A DNA stretch of 64,000 nucleotides from Polaribacter sp. Hel1_85. Its GTDB lineage: Bacteria; Bacteroidota; Bacteroidia; Flavobacteriales; Flavobacteriaceae. A model generated the notes under the pieces. The model searched no databases, was not told the DNA's origin, and saw only the letters and a program-made list of their open reading frames with translations. The first letter of the stretch is position 1. Each line of letters opens with the position of its first letter. The stretch spans positions 811,001-875,000 of the forward strand of contig NZ_JPDS01000001.1 of NCBI RefSeq assembly GCF_000766795.1. The letters are read 5' to 3'. The position numbers and the translations under genes were made by a program. Of the stretch, positions 61,924 to 64,000 are shown piece by piece.

Positions 61924-62715
61924 ATGAAAGTAGCAATTATTGGAGCAGGAAGTTTAGGACAATCTATAGCAAAAGGTTTATTAAAAAATGAGGTAGTAAG
62001 TTCATTATATTTAACTAAACGAAACACGAATTCACTTACTGATTTTAATGTTTATAACGAAGTAATTATAACTTCTGACAATGAAAAAGCTATAAAAAAC
62101 TCTGATATTTTAATTTTTGCTGTTCAACCAAGACACTTAAAAGCTATTTTAGATAAGTTAAAATATAAGTTTAAAAAGGAACAAATAATAATTTCTGTAA
62201 TTACAGGTTTTTCATTAGCAAAAATTGAAAACATTATTGGTTCAAAACATTTTACAATTAGAGCAATGCCAAATACTGCTGCTTCAGTTGGGCAATCTAT
62301 GACTTGTATTTCTGCAAATGAAAAAGGAAAAGAAAAAATAGAATTGGCAAAAACTATTTTTAATAGCTTAGGTCATTCTATGGTAATTCCTGAAGAACAA
62401 TTGCAAGCTGCAACTGTTATTTGTGCAAGTGGAATTGCTTTTTGGATGCGTTTAATTCGTGCAACAACTCAAGGTGCAATTCAATTAGGTTTTGAAGCAG
62501 ATGAAGCACACGAATTAGCAATGCAAACTTGTTTTGGAGCTGCTACTTTATTAAAAGAATCTGGTAGACATCCAGAAGCAGAAATAGACAGAGTTACAAC
62601 TCCTGGAGGTTGTACAATTGAAGGTTTAAACGAAATGGAACACCAAGGTTTAAGCTCTTCTTTAATTAAAGGGATTAATAAATCATTTGATAAAATCAAC
62701 CAAATAAAAAATTAA
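61924..62715 (+). CDS. proC: Pyrroline-5-carboxylate reductase
   Basis: ProC reduces pyrroline-5-carboxylate to proline. The 263-residue protein has the Rossmann motif VAIIGAGSLGQSIAKGLL and the family signature CTIEGLNEMEHQGLSSSL. The frame is open upstream to a GTG at 61834, but that part would come from repeat B and the 15-bp tandem repeat, so I use the ATG at 61924. It is 4 bases from argD. Confidence 0.94.
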   Translation: MKVAIIGAGSLGQSIAKGLLKNEVVSSLYLTKRNTNSLTDFNVYNEVIITSDNEKAIKNSDILIFAVQPRHLKAILDKLKYKFKKEQIIISVITGFSLAKIENIIGSKHFTIRAMPNTAASVGQSMTCISANEKGKEKIELAKTIFNSLGHSMVIPEEQLQAATVICASGIAFWMRLIRATTQGAIQLGFEADEAHELAMQTCFGAATLLKESGRHPEAEIDRVTTPGGCTIEGLNEMEHQGLSSSLIKGINKSFDKINQIKN

Positions 62716-62719
62716 CAAC

Positions 62720-63847
62720 ATGCCATTATTTAACGTTTATCCATTGTACGATGTTACACCTGTCAAAGCTAAAGGAGTTTATGTTTATGATGAAAACAAA
62801 ACCGAATATTTAGATTTATATGGTGGTCATGCTGTAATTTCTATTGGTCATGCACATCCAAAATATGTGGAAGCAATTACCAATCAGGTTGCTAAGTTGG
62901 GGTTTTATTCAAATGCGATTCAGAATCCTTTACAAGTTAAATTAGCAGATAAATTAGAAGCTCTTTCTGGTTGTAAAGACTACGAATTATTTTTATGTAA
63001 TTCTGGTGCTGAAGCAAATGAAAACGCATTAAAATTAGCTTCTTTTAAAACAGGAAAATCTAGAGTTGTTGCTTTTAAAAACGGTTTTCATGGTAGAACT
63101 TCTGCCGCTGTTGCTGCAACTGATAATAAAAGTATTATTGCACCAATTAACGCACAACAGAAAGTTACTATTTTAGATTTAAATGATATTGATGCTGTAA
63201 AAACAGAACTTGAAAAAGGAGATGTTTGTGCTGTTATTCTTGAATTTATTCAAGGAGTTGGTGGTTTAGACCAAGCAACTGCTGAATTTTTTGAACAAGT
63301 AGATATACTTTGTAAAACAAATAATACTTTTTTAATTGCTGATGAAGTTCAATCAGGTTATGGAAGATCTGGTAAGTTCTTTGCTTTTCAATATTACAAT
63401 GTTACTCCAGAAATTGTTTCTATAGCAAAAGGTATGGGAAATGGTTTTCCTATTGGAGGAATTTTAATTCACCCAAGTATTGAAGCTAAATTTGGAATGT
63501 TAGGAACAACTTTTGGAGGTAATCATTTAGCTTGTGCTGCAGGTTTAGCTGTTTTAGATGTAATTGAAGAACAAAAACTAATAGAAAATGTAAATGAAAT
63601 GTCTTGTTATTTCATGAAAATTGCAAAGACAATTCCGCAAATAAAAAAGATTAAAGGAAGAGGATTAATGCTTGGTTTAGAATTCGATTTTGAAGTTGGA
63701 GATTTACGCAAGAAATTAATTTATGATTATCACATCTTTACTGGTGGAGCTATGAATAAAAAATTATTAAGAATTTTACCTCCATTAACGGTAAGAAAAG
63801 ATCATATTAATCAGTTTTTTGAAGCATTAGTTGATATACTAGATTAA
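62720..63847 (+). CDS. argD: Acetylornithine/succinylornithine aminotransferase
   Basis: ArgD is the PLP-dependent aminotransferase that makes N-acylornithine in the arginine pathway. The 375-residue protein has NSGAEANENALKLA, FHGRTSAAVAAT, FLIADEVQSGYGRSGKFFAF and the PLP lysine in IVSIAKGMGNGFPIGG. Its place next to argC and proC supports the ornithine branch. proA follows after 53 bases. Confidence 0.94.
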   Translation: MPLFNVYPLYDVTPVKAKGVYVYDENKTEYLDLYGGHAVISIGHAHPKYVEAITNQVAKLGFYSNAIQNPLQVKLADKLEALSGCKDYELFLCNSGAEANENALKLASFKTGKSRVVAFKNGFHGRTSAAVAATDNKSIIAPINAQQKVTILDLNDIDAVKTELEKGDVCAVILEFIQGVGGLDQATAEFFEQVDILCKTNNTFLIADEVQSGYGRSGKFFAFQYYNVTPEIVSIAKGMGNGFPIGGILIHPSIEAKFGMLGTTFGGNHLACAAGLAVLDVIEEQKLIENVNEMSCYFMKIAKTIPQIKKIKGRGLMLGLEFDFEVGDLRKKLIYDYHIFTGGAMNKKLLRILPPLTVRKDHINQFFEALVDILD

Positions 63848-63900
63848 TAATTAGTTTTTTAAGCATTAAAACCATCAACTAAAAACATACACCAAAAATA

Positions 63901-64000
63901 ATGAATAGATTATTATCCATAGAAACTAGAAATGCTGTTTTACTAACAATGGCAGATCTTCTTGATAAAGAAAGAGAAGCAATTATAAGTATCAATAAAA
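63901..64000 (+). CDS. proA: Glutamate-5-semialdehyde dehydrogenase, 5' part (cut by window end)
   Basis: The last 100 bases open a frame from the ATG at 63901 that reads MNRLLSIETRNAVLLTMADL and goes on DKEREAIISINK. This matches the N-terminus of ProA (gamma-glutamyl phosphate reductase) of the proline pathway, and proA is often found next to argD in this group. The catalytic part lies outside the window, so the call rests on the N-terminus and on gene order. Confidence 0.7.
   Translation, partial: MNRLLSIETRNAVLLTMADLLDKEREAIISINK

Noticed and set aside
1..64000. CRISPR array, prophage or intact insertion sequence
   Set aside because: No regularly spaced direct repeats, no phage structural genes and no transposase gene were seen.

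Overview
This window looks like an ordinary chromosomal segment of an AT-rich member of the Flavobacteriaceae (Bacteroidota), most like the marine Polaribacter/Tenacibaculum group. The evidence is a GldI-type gliding lipoprotein, a subtilase with a type IX secretion sorting domain, a TonB-dependent receptor with a carboxypeptidase-like domain, many short lipoproteins, Bacteroidota -7 promoter elements (TAnnTTTG) ahead of genes, and almost no Shine-Dalgarno sequences. The genus is an inference. I saw no rRNA, tRNA, CRISPR array, intact insertion sequence or prophage.

Layout. 1-3273 (+): end of a membrane glycosyltransferase, an ECF-like sigma factor, an Nramp-like transporter and lipA. 3300-3540: a possible small-RNA gene between terminators. 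3540-8650: pheT, an LtaS-like sulfatase and a PAP2 phosphatase. 8652-12102 (-): three consecutive prolyl-isomerase lipoproteins (one is GldI) behind a DHH phosphoesterase. 12203: ndk. 12730-15000: an accessory three-gene block (Crp-like regulator, hydrolase, SRPBCC protein) bounded by attC-like imperfect hairpins. 15012-22840: DUF721, recF, TPR protein, ribH, mutL, two rhomboid proteases, EEP hydrolase. 22885-34411: mtaB, lytic transglycosylase, cold-shock protein, subtilase, mnmA, purB. 34411-39195: TerC, a His-rich secreted protein and a metal-type TonB receptor, followed by a MITE-like inverted-repeat element. 39199-46581: UMF1 transporter, M48 protease, msrB, ffh, a GT-C protein and a frameshifted folD. 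46653-50596: cupin, lipoprotein, HerA-like ATPase, second DHH phosphoesterase. 50835-56641 (-): a LytS/LytTR two-component system with six 2TM domains. 56837-64000 (+): nnr and the arginine/proline operon (GNAT, argG, argC, proC, argD, start of proA).

The most interesting structure is ahead of the arginine operon. A 24-codon ORF at 58604-58678 has seven arginine codons, five of them CGC/CGT among its last seven codons in a genome that otherwise favours AGA. Thirteen-base arms with one mismatch (58633-58645 and 58702-58714) enclose the terminal arginine codons and are followed by a U-rich tract. This is the layout expected of ribosome-mediated transcription attenuation by arginine. Other leads are a candidate sigma-54-driven small RNA (about 3451-3535), the 2TM array with one 2TM domain fused to the sensor kinase, a single-base frameshift in folD, the attC-like cassette flanks, a terminator hairpin that contains the start codon of the next gene (30344-30389), and a MutL whose endonuclease motifs are degenerate.
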